This document shows, one piece after another, positions 48,813 to 60,600 of a DNA stretch of 64,000 nucleotides. The notes below the pieces were generated by a model. It was not told the DNA's origin, did no database searches, and saw only the letters and a list, made by a program, of their open reading frames with translations. Position 1 is the stretch's first letter, and each line of letters starts with the position of its first letter. A program made the position numbers and the translations under genes. The stretch is from positions 1 through 64,000 of the forward strand of contig CP099424.1 in NCBI GenBank assembly GCA_024114885.1, read 5' to 3'. This DNA is from Septoria linicola (lineage: Eukaryota; Ascomycota; Dothideomycetes; Mycosphaerellales; Mycosphaerellaceae).

Positions 48813-49160
48813 TCTAATTACGATACTAAAAGCTACTAACTACGTAACGTAGTTATATAATAATACTACGTCGTAGAGATAAATAGAGGAGTACGTTTAA
48901 GAGCTCTATATACGTAGAGTATAGAGATATATATTTCTTAATAAGAAGTATCTAGTATACGACGTTACTATATTATTCTAGAGTATAATCGACTCTTTAT
49001 TATACTTAGACCTAATTACGACGCTAAAAGCTACCGACTACGCGACGTAGTTATATAATAATACTACGTCGTAGAGACAAATAGAAGAGTACGTTTAAGA
49101 GCTCTATTTACGTAGAGTATAGAGATATATATTTCTTAATAAGAAGTATATAGGAATATC
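48797..49160. repeat. 198-bp direct duplication
   Basis: CTTTATTATACTTAG starts at 48,797 and again at 48,995. The following approximately 165 bp, through TATATTTCTTAATAAGAAGTA, match with few changes. The period equals 66 codons. The duplication joins the 18-bp array to the Ty3-type integrase remnant, so it may be part of that element. Confidence 0.85.
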
Positions 49161-50450
49161 TAAGCCTAAACTCGAAGATATCCTCTAGATTATTAAGGTA
49201 TACTATTATAAGAATAGTTACTATAGCGCTAAATAGATATATAATCTTATCTAGAAACGATAGTAGTAGAATAGGGTTTAGGCTTAAATCTCGCTTACTA
49301 TTTAGTAATATACTATTTATAGTCTTTAGTATAGAAGATAGGTACCTAGAGAACTATAGATCCTACTCTAAGTTATAGTCGGCTAGTAGTAGTATATCGA
49401 TAGCTTATATATCTTAAAGAACTATTCGTTAATAGTTATACGCGAATCTCTATCGCGCTAGCTAGAAGTATATATATTCTAGTACCTAGCGAAGAGTATC
49501 TCTTTAGTATAAATAGTAAGGTTTATATAGGAAGAGATCTTTTACTAGTAGGGTACTACTATAGAAGTTATTCTCGATAACTATAAGACTAACCTTAGTA
49601 ATATAGAAAGGCTACTACTATCGTATAGTATTAAACGTATTAATATTTCGCTATACTACTCTTAGTCTAATACTATCGTTAAAGTTAGCTATAAGACGAT
49701 ACTAGACGCTTACTCGAAGCTATCTAATAATAGCTTTTATTCGATTAGGAACTATATTCTAGTAGTATTATAGATAGAGAGAACGATAATAGTCTCTACT
49801 ACTAGCCTAATACTATTAAAGGTAATAATTAGGTATAATATAGTACTACTAATCGAGCTAGAATACTATACCTTCTAGATTATAGATTAGAGTAAAGTTA
49901 AGACTAGAGTAGAGCTTCTTACGATTTAAGCTTAAGCTCTAGAAGCTATAGAAACGACTATAGAAGAAGGACGACTATATTAATAGTATCTCTAGGAATA
50001 GAATAAGGTATACTTCGATAAATATCGTTATATAGATCTTACTATACTAAAGAAAAGAGATCTTATATTAGTATATCGCTCTAAATTAAAGACTAGCTTC
50101 TTCTATAAGCTTATATTTAGGTAGGAAGGCTCTTTTAAGGTTTCTAAAGTATTATAGAGTAGTATATTATATAAGCTTAAGGAACTAGATAGCTTAAAAC
50201 GTAAGTATATCTATAAAAGGATAGATTTTAAGAAATATACCTTTCTATAAGAAAACCTAAAGCTAGTTCTAGATTAGGTTAAACTAGAAGAAGTACTACT
50301 ACTAATAGAGAAGGTTATAGAACTAGGCCTTCTACCTAGGTACAAGTATCTATAGATCTTTATTAGTAAGCTATTAGTAATAACTTAAGAAGAAAGAGAG
50401 AGTTATATACGCTAGCTATTAATAGAGCTTAAAGAAGAAGTAGAAGACTT
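49161..50450 (+). pseudogene. Ty3/gypsy-type integrase remnant
   Basis: The plus strand reads YSIKRINISLYYSQSNTIVK near 49.63 kb, matching the integrase motif YGIKxINISxYHPQxNGxVE with His/Gly/Glu lost to RIP. Then comes LIELEYYTF.IID.SKVKTR. Near 50.05-50.17 kb it reads KKRDLILVYRSKLKTSFFYK, matching the C-terminal xxGDLVLLY region, and ends with KLKELDSLKRKYIYKR. No RT, gag or LTRs were found with it, so it is a fragment or a heavily eroded element. It is clearly different from the gypsy element at 54.6-61.3 kb. Confidence 0.75.
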
Positions 50451-53400
50451 AGTAAGCTAAAGGCTAAAGCTAGCCTAGTAGAGCTAAAGAAGTAGAAATT
50501 CGATAAGTAATACTTAATTAGTAGTATAAGCTAAGATCTAGCTACTAAAGCCTAGCCTCTACTATAGAAAAGAGCTAGTTTTTCTAAGTCTATATCTTCT
50601 TAAATACTATCTTTGTTCCTAGAGCTACTATTAAGCTCTAATCGGACTATCTCGAGCGCTTCTTTTAGTCCTAAAGCTATAATCGAGCTCTAATTAGAGC
50701 TTTCTAAGCTTATAATTTACTAGACTAGTAGAAATCTAGCTAATTCTAACTATCTCGACGCTATTTTCTATAGCTAAGATAAGTATCTATATAGTAGATT
50801 ACTCTCCTAAGCCTAACTTTTAAGTATAGATTTTATATCTACTAGCTAACCTACTATCCTACTTCTTTTTCTAAGTCTCGAGCTTACTATTACTATAAAA
50901 GTTAGCTATTCTAAGCTACTTTCTACTACTAGGTCTTAAAATCTAAGCTAGACCTAGGCCTTCGAAGCTCTTTTCTACTAGCGATTTCTAAGTAAGATAA
51001 GGATTTTCTATCTCGAAGGCCTTTCTACTACTAATTTTCGCCTAATCGAAGAAGTTATTAAAAAAGTTAGTTTTCTAGTAGAGAATTCTTAAAGTTTAAG
51101 GTTTTTTAGTCTATCTAGAAGCGAAGAAGCTTAAATCTTTAGCGATAGCGGCTCTAATAGCTCTTTCCTAGCTATTAATTATAGCGCTAGTAGTCTCTTA
51201 TAATATAGAAAGCGCGATCTAGTAAGCTAACTAGGTATACGAAAAATAAGGCTCTTTTAAGTTAGTAGAGATAACGACGATAGTATCTAAGTCTTAGTTC
51301 TTATTAGTAATAGTAAGGTATATACTATAGTAGTTAGTAGTAGCGTTAGTAGTATACGACGGCTATAGAAGCGTTAAAGTAAAATAAACTTTTAGTTATA
51401 TTTTTAAACGATAACTAAAACTTATATAACTAAGCTCTACGTATAGACCTCTAATCCTAATAGTAGTTACGCTACTACGATAAGATATATAACTAGGCTA
51501 CTTTTACGCTCTAAACGATCTCTTCTTCCTTATTAACTATTAATTAGTTACTATAGAGCCTTACTTCTATTAAGGTCGATTCTTATCTTTCGTTACTACC
51601 TAGTAACGCTATATAGCTATTTATATATATAAGTAGTAACTAATATAATAGAAAACTCTTTAACTAGTTACGCGCCTAACTCTTCTTACTATTTAAGTTA
51701 CTTATTACTAGTTACGCGCTTTATATCGCTCTAAGCTACTAATACGACTATTTAAAGACGTTCTCTTTCTCTATTATATATAAAAAATAAGCCTTCTTCT
51801 TTCTAGCGTTCTTTAACGCCTAAGCGCTTATTAAGACTAGCGCTTTCGCCTTCTACCTCGCCTATTCGAAGTCCTATATAAGAACTACCTAGATAAGAGT
51901 CTCTAAAGAAACGATAAAAGATAGCTTCTTTAAGTTCTATATAAGATATAGCGCTCGCTCGTACTAATCGCGAAGGCTCTCTCGTTAGTTTCTAACCTTT
52001 AAGTAGATCTCTTACTAGTATAACGAACCTTAATAACGCTACTAAAGCTATTCTATCGCTAGAGATACTATAAGAATAAGAGGAGAGTATCGACTTAGTA
52101 CTTAAGTAAGTCGAGGAAGTAAACGATAGAATAAAGATTAGTATATTTAACTTCTTTAAACGCCTCTTAGCTAAGATTTTACTAAAGTACCTTAACGCGT
52201 AGATTATAAAGCGCGATAATATAAAGAAAATATACTAAGAAGGCCGAGACTTAGTAAAGGAGAGAAACTTAATTTAGTAGTAGCTACGTATAGAGTTTAG
52301 GTATAAGTAGAACTTTCTCTTTCTTAACTAAGTCTTATATAATAAAGAGATACTTAGGAACCTTTATTAATAGTTAAATAAGTATAAAGGCGTCTTCGAA
52401 GAGAGCGAGCCTAAAGACTAGGTTTTCTTAGTATAGTAAAAGTAAGATCGTTTCTACTAATAGGTAGCGAATATATTCTCTCGTAGCTAGTATTTTTAGC
52501 TATAGAGAAGTAAGAAGACTCCTAGCTTATAGAGCTTAGGCTTTATTAATACGAACTTAGATAGGAGATATTACTAGAATAAGTTTAAGAAGGAACTCTT
52601 ATAAGTCGATATATTTAGCTATAAGATAAGAGAAGTACGCCTAGAAGCGAGCTATAGACTTAATTAGTACGGATTTATAGTTAAGCTTACTAAAGGAGAG
52701 GTTTTCGAAGAACTAACTTATATATTCCTAGTAGTAGAGAGATAGCTCTTAATATCTTATAGACTATTACCTTCTTCTAGAAACCTAAGATCTAATAGGC
52801 GTCTCTTCTCCTCTACGCCTAAGAGCTTATCCTTATCTAGTCCTACTTAAAACTCTAGTTAAGAAGAAGAAGATAGCCTACTTACGACTCTAGAGCCTTA
52901 TCCTAGAGATTCTATATCGCCTAGTACTATATAGAAGCTAAAAGCTTAGTTAGAGAAGTTAACGCTAAGCTCTATAAAGAAGCCTACGCCTATCCTTCGT
53001 AAGAGTAAGAGGCTTACTAGAATTCGTACTAGAGAAACTATTATTAACTTAATCGAAACTTCTTCTATACTAAGTACTTTAGGTAATAGCGATCCTATAT
53101 AAGACTAAGAGTTACCTACGATAGAGCTACTACTAGGTTTATAACGTCTATCGCTAATCGTACTAGAAGATAATAGTAGAATAGAGCTAGAGAGCGACTT
53201 AGAGCCTAATCTACGTTACTAGGCTTATATAAAGGATAGTATTACCTCTAAGGTCTATTACTATATAATCGTTAGTAGAGCTCTTAAAGAGGTCGATAAT
53301 ATCTAGGAGAAGAAGAAGATAGCTAAGAGCTACGCTTTAATTAATATTCCTCTATACCTTAGCTAGCTTCTTTATAAAGATTATACGACTAAGATAGGTA

Positions 53401-54071
53401 ATACTATAGGTTTAAAGCTACTAAAGATAGCTAAAGTAATATATACTCTCTACTAGAATATTATTTAGATAGGTAGTATAGCTAATCTCTAAGCCCTTAT
53501 CGCCTAGAATATTTAAAATTAGATATAGTTTAAGCTAGAAGCGAATACTTTCTTCTCTAAGCTAGTAGGACGTACTCGTTATAGTAAGAAAGATACTAAT
53601 ACTTAGGAACTAGAGAACGATATTAATACTCTAATATATAAGGTAGGTAGAAGCTATCTCGGACCCTTTTAGTTCGTAGTAACTAAAGTAGACTTGAAAG
53701 TTACTTTTAATATCTATTAGAAGGCTTAGGAGCTCTTAGACTACGATAGTAATAAGAGTACCTAGATCGATTATAGTTTCCTCTTTTATTCTCTTTCTAC
53801 TAGAGATCTATTTTAGATTCTAGACTCTTTACTTAAAGCTATACGATAAGAGTTTATACTATATCGATAGTATAATATAGCTATTAGTTAGTATAGTTAG
53901 TCTCGTAGTATATAGTACTCGCTATCCTAATAGTTTCTTTACTAGTATCTTCTACTATAGCTATATTAGCTAGTTACTACTCTATATACGACTATTAAAT
54001 ACGTAGCCTACCTATCTACTATCTTTTATATTTTCGACGATAAGGCTAGTTCTAACTACTTTAATAGCTTC
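50451..54071 (+). other. RIP-degraded DNA with two coding-like plus-strand stretches
   Basis: The frame at about 52,140-52,760 reads KRLLAKILLKYLNA followed by charged, helical sequence. The frame at 53,193-53,905 reads SDLEPNLRY.AYIKDSITSK and continues for about 240 codons to the edge of the copia LTR. Neither is recognised. The second may be a gene cut by the copia insertion, since the duplicated target GCTTC would lie at 54,067-54,071. The remainder is unassigned. Confidence 0.4.
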
Positions 54072-54348
54072 TATTAAGAATATATCCTAGATAGTTAGTC
54101 TAGATATAGATATCTAAGTATAGTTCTAGATACCTAAGGTATCTATCTAAGGCTTAGTAAGAGGTATATCTTACTTCTCTTTCTTCTCTTCTTAGATAAC
54201 TAACTTAATTAACTTTATATTTAGTTCCTAGTATATTACTACTATACTATATATATAAGTTAGTTTAAGGTTAATCCTCTATTCTTCTTTACTATACTAT
54301 ACTCTCCTAGATATTATATAGTATATAATACGCTCTCTACTTTTAATA
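54072..54348 (+). repeat. copia copy 2, 5' LTR
   Basis: It is exactly 277 bp, the same length as both LTRs of copy 1, and begins TATTAAGAAT (from TGTTAAGAAT) and ends CTTTTAATA. CpA/TpG are almost entirely gone, which contrasts with copy 1. It is in plus orientation, opposite to copy 1. The expected 3' LTR is beyond the window. Confidence 0.93.
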
Positions 54349-54611
54349 GGTTATAAGCCTAGATTTATATACTAAATAGGAGTAACCTATATTAGTATAG
54401 GTTACTTATATCCCTTATAGTTTATAGAAAACATTTAGAGCCTAGAGGTTTCTCTAACTATATTACTAACGAAGCTAGTTTATATCTAGTAGTATATAAG
54501 TTAGTAAAGATCTCTATAAGATAGTAGTATGTTTCTACTTTATTAATACCTACCTAGTTCTCTACTATTATACCTAGTATTACTAGAGTTAGAAGAGGCT
54601 ACCTAGCCTTC
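54349..54611 (+). mobile_element. copia copy 2, first part (leader and start of gag)
   Basis: It starts with the primer site GGTTATAAGCCTAGATTTAT (54,349 on) and continues as a RIPed match to the reverse complement of 31,920-32,183, with AGGAGTAACCTATATTAGTA. It stops at GCTACCTAGCCTTC, where the gypsy element has inserted. Confidence 0.9.
54607..54611. repeat. Target-site duplication CCTTC (left, gypsy)
   Basis: CCTTC precedes the gypsy 5' LTR and is repeated at 61,294-61,298. Copia copy 1 has a single CCTTCC at the matching site, which proves the insertion point. Confidence 0.95.
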
Positions 54612-54783
54612 TATAAGAGCTAGGTAAGGTCGAAGGCTAAGACCTGCCTTAGGCTCGTAGGCTTAGCGTACGGTATAATTATAGTACGCGTATATATCTG
54701 AAAGGAGGCAAGAATTAGTCTTACGATATCCTAATAGTATTATTAGGAGGGCGCTCTATATATTACTATATACCTCTTTTATA
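54612..54783 (+). repeat. gypsy 5' LTR
   Basis: 172 bp, TATAAGAGCTAGG...CCTCTTTTATA, originally TG...CA. It matches the LTR at 61,122-61,293 with very few changes. Those seen are G/A and C/T transitions, such as GACCTGCC versus GACCTACC. The short LTR is typical of fungal chromoviruses. Confidence 0.95.
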
Positions 54784-56040
54784 ATTCTAATTCTTCTCCT
54801 TCTAAGAGTAGTAATCTATAGAGGCCTATAGCTCCTCGACGTAACGTAGATATAGCGCCGCTAGAGCTCGTAATAGGCGAAGTAGACGATTAAAGTAATC
54901 CTATAGATACTAACGAGGTTTAGGAGTAGGAGTCTACTAGTACGACCGAAGACGGTATATAGATAGAGCGTATATAGCTTAAGGCTAAGAACTAGGAACT
55001 ACGTCGTCGCTTAGAGGTACGCGCTCTACGACGAGAGAATAATTAGCTCCTTATAGAGTTAGAATCTCTATCCTTAGGTACTTCTAGTACTCTCGATATT
55101 AGCGATCCTAAAGACGACGTTACTACTAGTATTACGGATAGTATACTTTACGATAGCGTATCGTATACACGATATAAAGGTCTTAAAGTTAGAGAACCTT
55201 ATATCTTTAAAAGCGAGATAGTCTAAGAGGCGAGAGAGTTTATTCGTAGTCTCGAAGTAATCTTCTTTAATAGTCTATAAGAGTTTAGTATAGAAGATTC
55301 GAAGGTCCTATATAGTATTATATAGCTCGTAGGTAAGGCGTAGGAGACCTAGTATAACGAACACTCTAAGGTAATACCTCTAGACTATACTTAGACTAAG
55401 TTTAAGCGCTTTATCTATAACGTTATTAAGGATTAGGTAAATCGTACGATCCTTATAATAGTCGAGTATAAGAAGGCCTAATAGAGTAAGGGCTAAGAGG
55501 TACGTTAGTTCGCTATAGAGCTAGGCTACTTAGAGTCTTAACTAGGCGACTATACTAAAGCGTAGCTAGTACGCTAGCTCCTTATAAAGTTAAAGCTAGT
55601 ACTTCGATAAGAGATTATTAAGAATTATACTATACCTAGTAAGCGCGCTAATTTAGTTACGTTAGTAAGGCGCCTAGAGTAAGCTAATAGGGTAATTCCT
55701 ATATAGTATAACTAGGGCGGAAGCTAGAGTAATAAGGACCGCGAGCGCGATACGTACTCGAAGCGTAAGCGCGTAGAGAGCGACGCTCCTACGCGTAGAC
55801 GCGACGATAGTCTAGAAGGGAATAATACGCGTCGCTCTAGCGATAAAGGTTCTACTCGCTCTATTATAGGCTATAAGTATTTAGAATACTATAGCTATAA
55901 GTAGAAGAGGTATATTAGTACTAATTCTATCTACTCTAACCGAAGCGCCTAAGACGATAGTAAGAAGCTATTAGTATATAAGGTTACTATAGAGACGCTA
56001 AAAAAAGAGAAGGTATTAGAGAAGGACTACGATCTCTAGA
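54784..56040 (+). pseudogene. gypsy gag-like region, broken
   Basis: The plus strand reads a highly charged region (LRARRENN-like, about 55.0 kb), then a capsid-like helical stretch near 55.2-55.6 kb. An Arg-rich run follows near 55.74-55.86 kb, before a Tyr/Cys-rich patch near 55.88-55.93 kb. That patch may be a ruined CCHC knuckle, but its spacing could not be matched. Stops are frequent. The gag assignment rests mainly on position between LTR and pol. Confidence 0.6.
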
Positions 56041-56749
56041 TACCGAGCTTAGTAGCGATATATATCTTCTCGTATAAGTCGTAAATACGACTTACCTAGA
56101 GGGCGTAGTCGAGGCGTAGGATAGGCTTAAGCTAGCCTAATTCCTTTTTAATAATACTACTAATATTAACGTAGTATCAAGATCCTTTATCTTATAATAT
56201 AGTATTATAGCTCGAACTAATACTACCTTACCCCTAGCTACCTTATTTACTAGAGAATTAGGGTATTATTATAGCGTATACTATATACGCGTATAGCTCG
56301 TAGACTCTATAGAAGTAGAGCGTATAGTAGGCGTAATCTTTTATACCTACGATATACTAACTCCTAATATAATCTTAGGTCGGCTATAGAGGCGTACTTA
56401 TTATATACGAGTCGATAGCGGCTTAGATAAGTAGACCTATAGCGATACTTTTAAAAACGTTAAGGTTAGGGAAGCTTATAAGTTCTTTAAGGACTTGAAG
56501 TATATACTAACTATATATATAGTAGTAATAATTAAGATAGGTAGAGAGATTAACTCTCTTCCTCCTAAGTTCTAATAGTTCTCTAACGTTCTAAACTCGA
56601 TAGAAGAGATAAGGAGTAAGCTAGTAGATAGCGCGGAGTATACGATTAAGCTACGTCTAGGTACCGTTCTACTCTTTAGGCTACTATATTACTAGTTAGA
56701 TAAGGAGCTAGAGGAATTAAAGAAATACCTTACTATAGGCCTTAAGTAC

Positions 56750-57320
56750 GATTAGATCGAGCGTAGCGTTAGTAAGGCGAGTACGCCTATCCTATTTATA
56801 CTAAAGAAAGATAGTAAACTAAGGCTATATATCGACTACTAAGGGTTAAACGAGATTACTATTAAGAATAGGCACCTACTTCTCTTAATTAGCGAGACGC
56901 TAGATAGGCTTATAGGAGCTATATAGTTTACGACTCTAGACCTTATAGATATATACTATCGGATTCGTATCAAGCCTAGCGACTACTAGAAGACTACGTT
57001 CCGTACGCGCTATAGCTACTTCTAGTATAAGGTGATACTATTTAGCCTAACTAACGCTCTAGCTACGTTCTAGGCGTATATTAACCGTACTTTAGTAGGT
57101 TTAGTCGATACGTGCTACGTAGTCTACCTTAATAACATTCTTATCTATAGTAAGAGCCGCGCGGACTACGTACGCGACGTATACGACGTGCTTACGCGTC
57201 TCTAAAAGTTTAGGCTCTATACTTAAAGAGTAAAGTACAAATTCTAGTAGAAGGAAGTCGATTTCCTAGGCTTCGTAGTAACTACTAAAGAGGTTACGAT
57301 AGATCTACGTAGGATAGACG
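56750..57320 (+). pseudogene. gypsy reverse transcriptase domain, broken
   Basis: The plus strand shows LYIDY.GLNEITIKN (from DYRxLNxxTxKN, 56,824 on) and LDLIDIYYRIRIKPSD, from the LDLxxAYxxIRI motif. It also shows KTTFRTRYSYF, PFSLTNALATF-like sequence, and VVYLNNILIYSKS, from VVYLDDILIYS (about 57.12 kb). The two catalytic Asp residues are Asn because of G-to-A changes. The frame changes phase by one base near 56,880 (an extra T in CTACTTTCTC). From there the phase stays the same through RNase H, integrase and chromodomain. Confidence 0.93.
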
Positions 57321-57529
57321 TAATCGTAGCGTAGCTAACGCCTATAACGCTCGTAGAGGTTTAATCCTTCCTTAGGTTTACTAACTTCTACTAGCGTTTT
57401 ATTTTTAAATACTCTAGAGTAGCGTCTCTACTTATAGCGTTATCTAAGAGCGCTATAGTAGGCAAGAAGCCGGGCCTACTTAAGTAGACTATACGAGAGG
57501 AGTAGGCGTTTACTAAATTAAAAAGGCGT

Positions 57530-57900
57530 TTTTCTATAGTACTACTACTAAGGTACTTTGACTCTACGCTTAGGTTACGAGTCGAGAGCGACGTCTCTAA
57601 TTACGTAATTACTATAATCCTTAGCTAACTCTTTAGGTCTAAATAGTACTCTATTATATTTATATCTAGGAAGATAATTACTATAGAGTATAATTATAAG
57701 GTGTACGATAAGGAGCTTCTTATAGTAGTTAAGGCTTTTAAAGCGTAGAGGCCGTACCTCGAAGGCGCTCTATATACGATCGACGTACTAGTCGACTATA
57801 CTAACCTTCGTAGGTTTATAGGCGTAAAGAAGTTAACTAGTAGGTAAGCCTACTAGGCTATATTCCTAGCCCTATTCGACTTCGTTATAACGTACTAGGC
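57530..57900 (+). pseudogene. gypsy RNase H domain, broken
   Basis: The plus strand reads FISRKIITIEYNYKVYDKEL, from FxSRKLxxAExNYxVxDKEL, at about 57.66 kb. Then come LEGALYTIDVLVDYTNLRRF, from the LTDHxNL motif, and GKRNLADTLSRR. The order and spacing are those of Ty3/gypsy RNase H between RT and integrase. His and Asp have been altered at the DHxNL motif. Confidence 0.9.
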
Positions 57901-58329
57901 GGGTAAGCGAAACCTAGCCGATACGCTATCGAGGCGTAGCGATTACGCTAAGGAGGTAGTAGAGGTAACTAACCTACTACCTACCCTATAGACTAAGTTA
58001 TAGCTATAGGACGATTAGAGTACGAGAGACGTAGGCGGACTACTCGTAGCTCGTATCTATACGACTTATAAAGAATAGTATTCTTCGATAGAGAGAAGTA
58101 CTAACTCTAACCTATAGTAGTAGTTCTTAACGCCTATACGAGTAGTAGGTATAATTACTAAGAGCGAAGAGCTATACGTAAATATCTTAGACTTGATCCT
58201 TAGATATACTCGCGCGCTAGTATAGGCTAAGCTAAGTACAAGCGTAGTATACTCGTAAGTAATAAGTAATAGCGGCTAGTTCGAGTAATATACTATAAGA
58301 GAGAGAAACCTCTAGGTAGACGATTTACT

Positions 58330-59290
58330 ATACGTACCTAAGGACTACGCCTTATAGACGTAGGTAATTCGTATATATTATAATAATACCCTTATAGGCT
58401 ATTTTAGTAAGGATAAGACTATCTCGCTAGTACGAAGGAAGTACTAGTAGCTAGAGATAACTAAGGATATCGTATAATACGTAGAATCCTATAGGAGTTA
58501 CTAGAAGGCAAAGGCGCGTCGCTATCGACTATATAGCGAGCTAACTACGCTACCTATACCGGACCGTCTATTCTAAGAGTTAACTTAGGATTTTATTACG
58601 GACCTTCTACTAAGTAAGCGAGGAGCATATGTATATAATACGATTCTAGTTATTATCGACCGATATATAAAGATAGTTATCTTTATACTAACTACGAAGC
58701 AGTATACTAGTAGTAACCTTATAGGAGTCTTAATATTAGAAGTAATTAGGTATTATAGTATACCTATAAGTATTATTAGCGATAGAGGGTCTATATTCAC
58801 GAGTTAGTTTTAGTCTGACTTCTACTACGAGGCGTATATAAAGCGTAAGCTAAGTATAGCGTTCTATCCGTAGACGGACAGGTAAACTAAAAGAGCGAAT
58901 TAGACGCTTAAGACTTACCTACGTATCTACTATATAGAGTAATAGGATAACTAGGCAGACCTATTAGTATAAGCCGAGTTCGTATATAATAATAGTATAT
59001 ATACGATATTGAAAATGTTACTATTTATAGTACTATATAGTTTTAATCTAGAGCTAGCGACGAGTAGGCGAGAAGCTTAGAGCGCGCTTCCTAAAAGGGA
59101 GATACTAGCTACTAAGGAAGCTATAGAAAGATTAAAGAAGAACTATAAGACGCTAAGTAAACGCTAGCGAGAAGTAAGCGAGGCGTAGGCTAGGTACTTT
59201 AATAATAGGTATTAGGCTAAGGAATATAAGGTCGGCGATATAGTCTTACTATCGATAAAGAACCTATAATTAAAGGTTCTTTTAAAGAAG
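58330..59290 (+). pseudogene. gypsy integrase domain, broken
   Basis: A zinc-binding region precedes PIPDRLF-like sequence at about 58.55 kb. The core shows ILVIIDRYTK (58,643 on), SIISDRGSIFTS (about 58.77 kb) and the helix with IAFYP.TDRQTKRAN (HPQTDGQTERxN in the family). It ends with YKVGDIVLLS (59.23 kb). It would have inserted the element and made the CCTTC duplication. Stops and Glu-to-Lys changes inactivate it. Confidence 0.92.
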
Positions 59291-59452
59291 TTAGTAGATA
59301 AGTTTACTAGGCCTTTTAAGGTAATTAACGTAGTAGAGAAGTAGGCGTACTACTTGGCCCTACTACTAGACGCTCTTATCTATAACGTATTTTATATATC
59401 GCTTCTAGAACCTTAGAAGGGTAGCGAGACGTAGGTAGAGAGTATACTACTC

Positions 59453-59600
59453 GCGGACTATTAGAGTAAATAGGAAGTTAAGAAGATCCTTAGAACTCGA
59501 GTAAGGAAGAGCGTACGCTAGTACTTAATATACTAGTAGAGCTAGCCTAAAGAGTACGACTAGTAGGAACCTAAAGAATATATTAGTAGCTATATAGTAC
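59453..59600 (+). pseudogene. gypsy chromodomain at the end of integrase, broken
   Basis: In the same phase as integrase the plus strand reads ADY.SK.EVKKILRTRVRK, then .YLIY..S.PKEYD..EPKEYI. This aligns with the chromodomain pattern EWEVEKIL, a basic loop, YLVxWKGxP and WEPxxxL. Each missing Trp or Gln is a TAG/TAA. Chromodomains of this type bind methylated H3K9, steering integration to heterochromatin, which fits its presence in this silenced chromosome end. Confidence 0.85.
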
Positions 59601-59649
59601 TAGACGTATTCGAAGTATAGCGCGCGAGTAGGCGCGTAGTAAGATAGAA

Positions 59650-59699
59650 GCGCTAAGGTACTAATACGCTAAGGTACTAATACGCTAAGGTACTAATAC
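59650..59699. repeat. 16-bp triplication after gypsy pol
   Basis: GCTAAGGTACTAATAC occurs three times in a row, then GGCGATACTAAG. It lies just after the chromodomain, at the start of the non-pol 3' region. No function is evident. Confidence 0.8.
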
Positions 59700-59915
59700 G
59701 GCGATACTAAGTACTAAGCGCTAAACTTATATTTAGAGGTAAACTTTAAATTTAAGAGAGTAAGGAAATTACTAAGGTATTTAAGATATATCGAAGCGTA
59801 AACTATATTATTTATATACGCTCGCTAAGTAGGTCGTATAGTGCCTATAGGTAAGAAGTACCTATATAGGCGCGAGTAGAGTATAAGAGGCGTAGATAAG
59901 TAGCGAGCGAAACGC

Positions 59916-60600
59916 TTATTCGTCGTCGACGGAGAGCGCGTCGTCGCTAGCGTTTCCGCCGCTAGTAACGCTCTCTACGTCCTTACCCTTATCCTTCTCT
60001 ACCTCGTCTACCTCCTTATTAGATACTATATCCTCTAAGAGCTTACTCTCCTCCTAGTTACTACCCTCGAGGTAGGCTACCTCTATAGTAGCGTCTAGGG
60101 CGTCGCTAGAGGCGCCTACTATATAGTTAGTCTACGAAGAGTATTAGTATCGTATAAGGATCGTATAGGAAAAGTAGGTATACCTCGTACTATAGCTTAA
60201 ATATAGCTACTATAAAGTTAGACTAGCGCTAGATCTCTACTAGACTAGCGACAGATATCGCGCTAGCTAGTAGCGAGGCGAGTACGCTCGCCTTACGTAG
60301 TATATCCTAGCCGCTAATAGCTTTACCCTTATTACTAGTAAAGACCCTCTTAGTAGTCTTAATAGAGGTATAGAGGGCCTTTAGGCGACGCTTTACCTAC
60401 TCTTTACGTACGCTCTTAAGAAGGGTCTCTAGCTGCTCGTAGTAGTATAGTACGTAATACGCCTACTACTTAAGGTTCCTATTAGTAATACGCTTATATA
60501 GGTAGTACTAACGCTTATAGCGCTAGTACTTAACCTTCTAGCTAGGCTTTATTACTCTATCGTACGTAGGCTCGTCGTCTATACGTAGTCCGTTAGTAGT
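59916..60600 (-). pseudogene. Antisense reading frame in the gypsy 3' region, unknown protein
   Basis: On the minus strand, opposite to pol, about 60.55 to 60.18 kb reads protein-like sequence with TLLKSVRKE, KRRLKALYTSIKTTKRVFTS and LASLLASAISVASLVE. After a phase change (frameshift or former intron) near 60.13 kb it continues as an acidic tail, DIVSNKEVDEVEKDKGKDVE. It ends NASDDALSVDDE at a TAA at 59,918-59,916. Few stops interrupt the tail. The composition (basic helix, then Ser/Asp/Glu-rich end) suggests a nuclear or DNA/chromatin-associated protein, but I recognise no family. It may be an accessory gene of the retrotransposon or a captured host fragment. Confidence 0.55.

Noticed and set aside
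55880..55935. Intact CCHC zinc knuckle in gypsy gag
   Set aside because: Cys/His spacing cannot be restored to C-x2-C-x4-H-x4-C even allowing Cys/His to Tyr changes.
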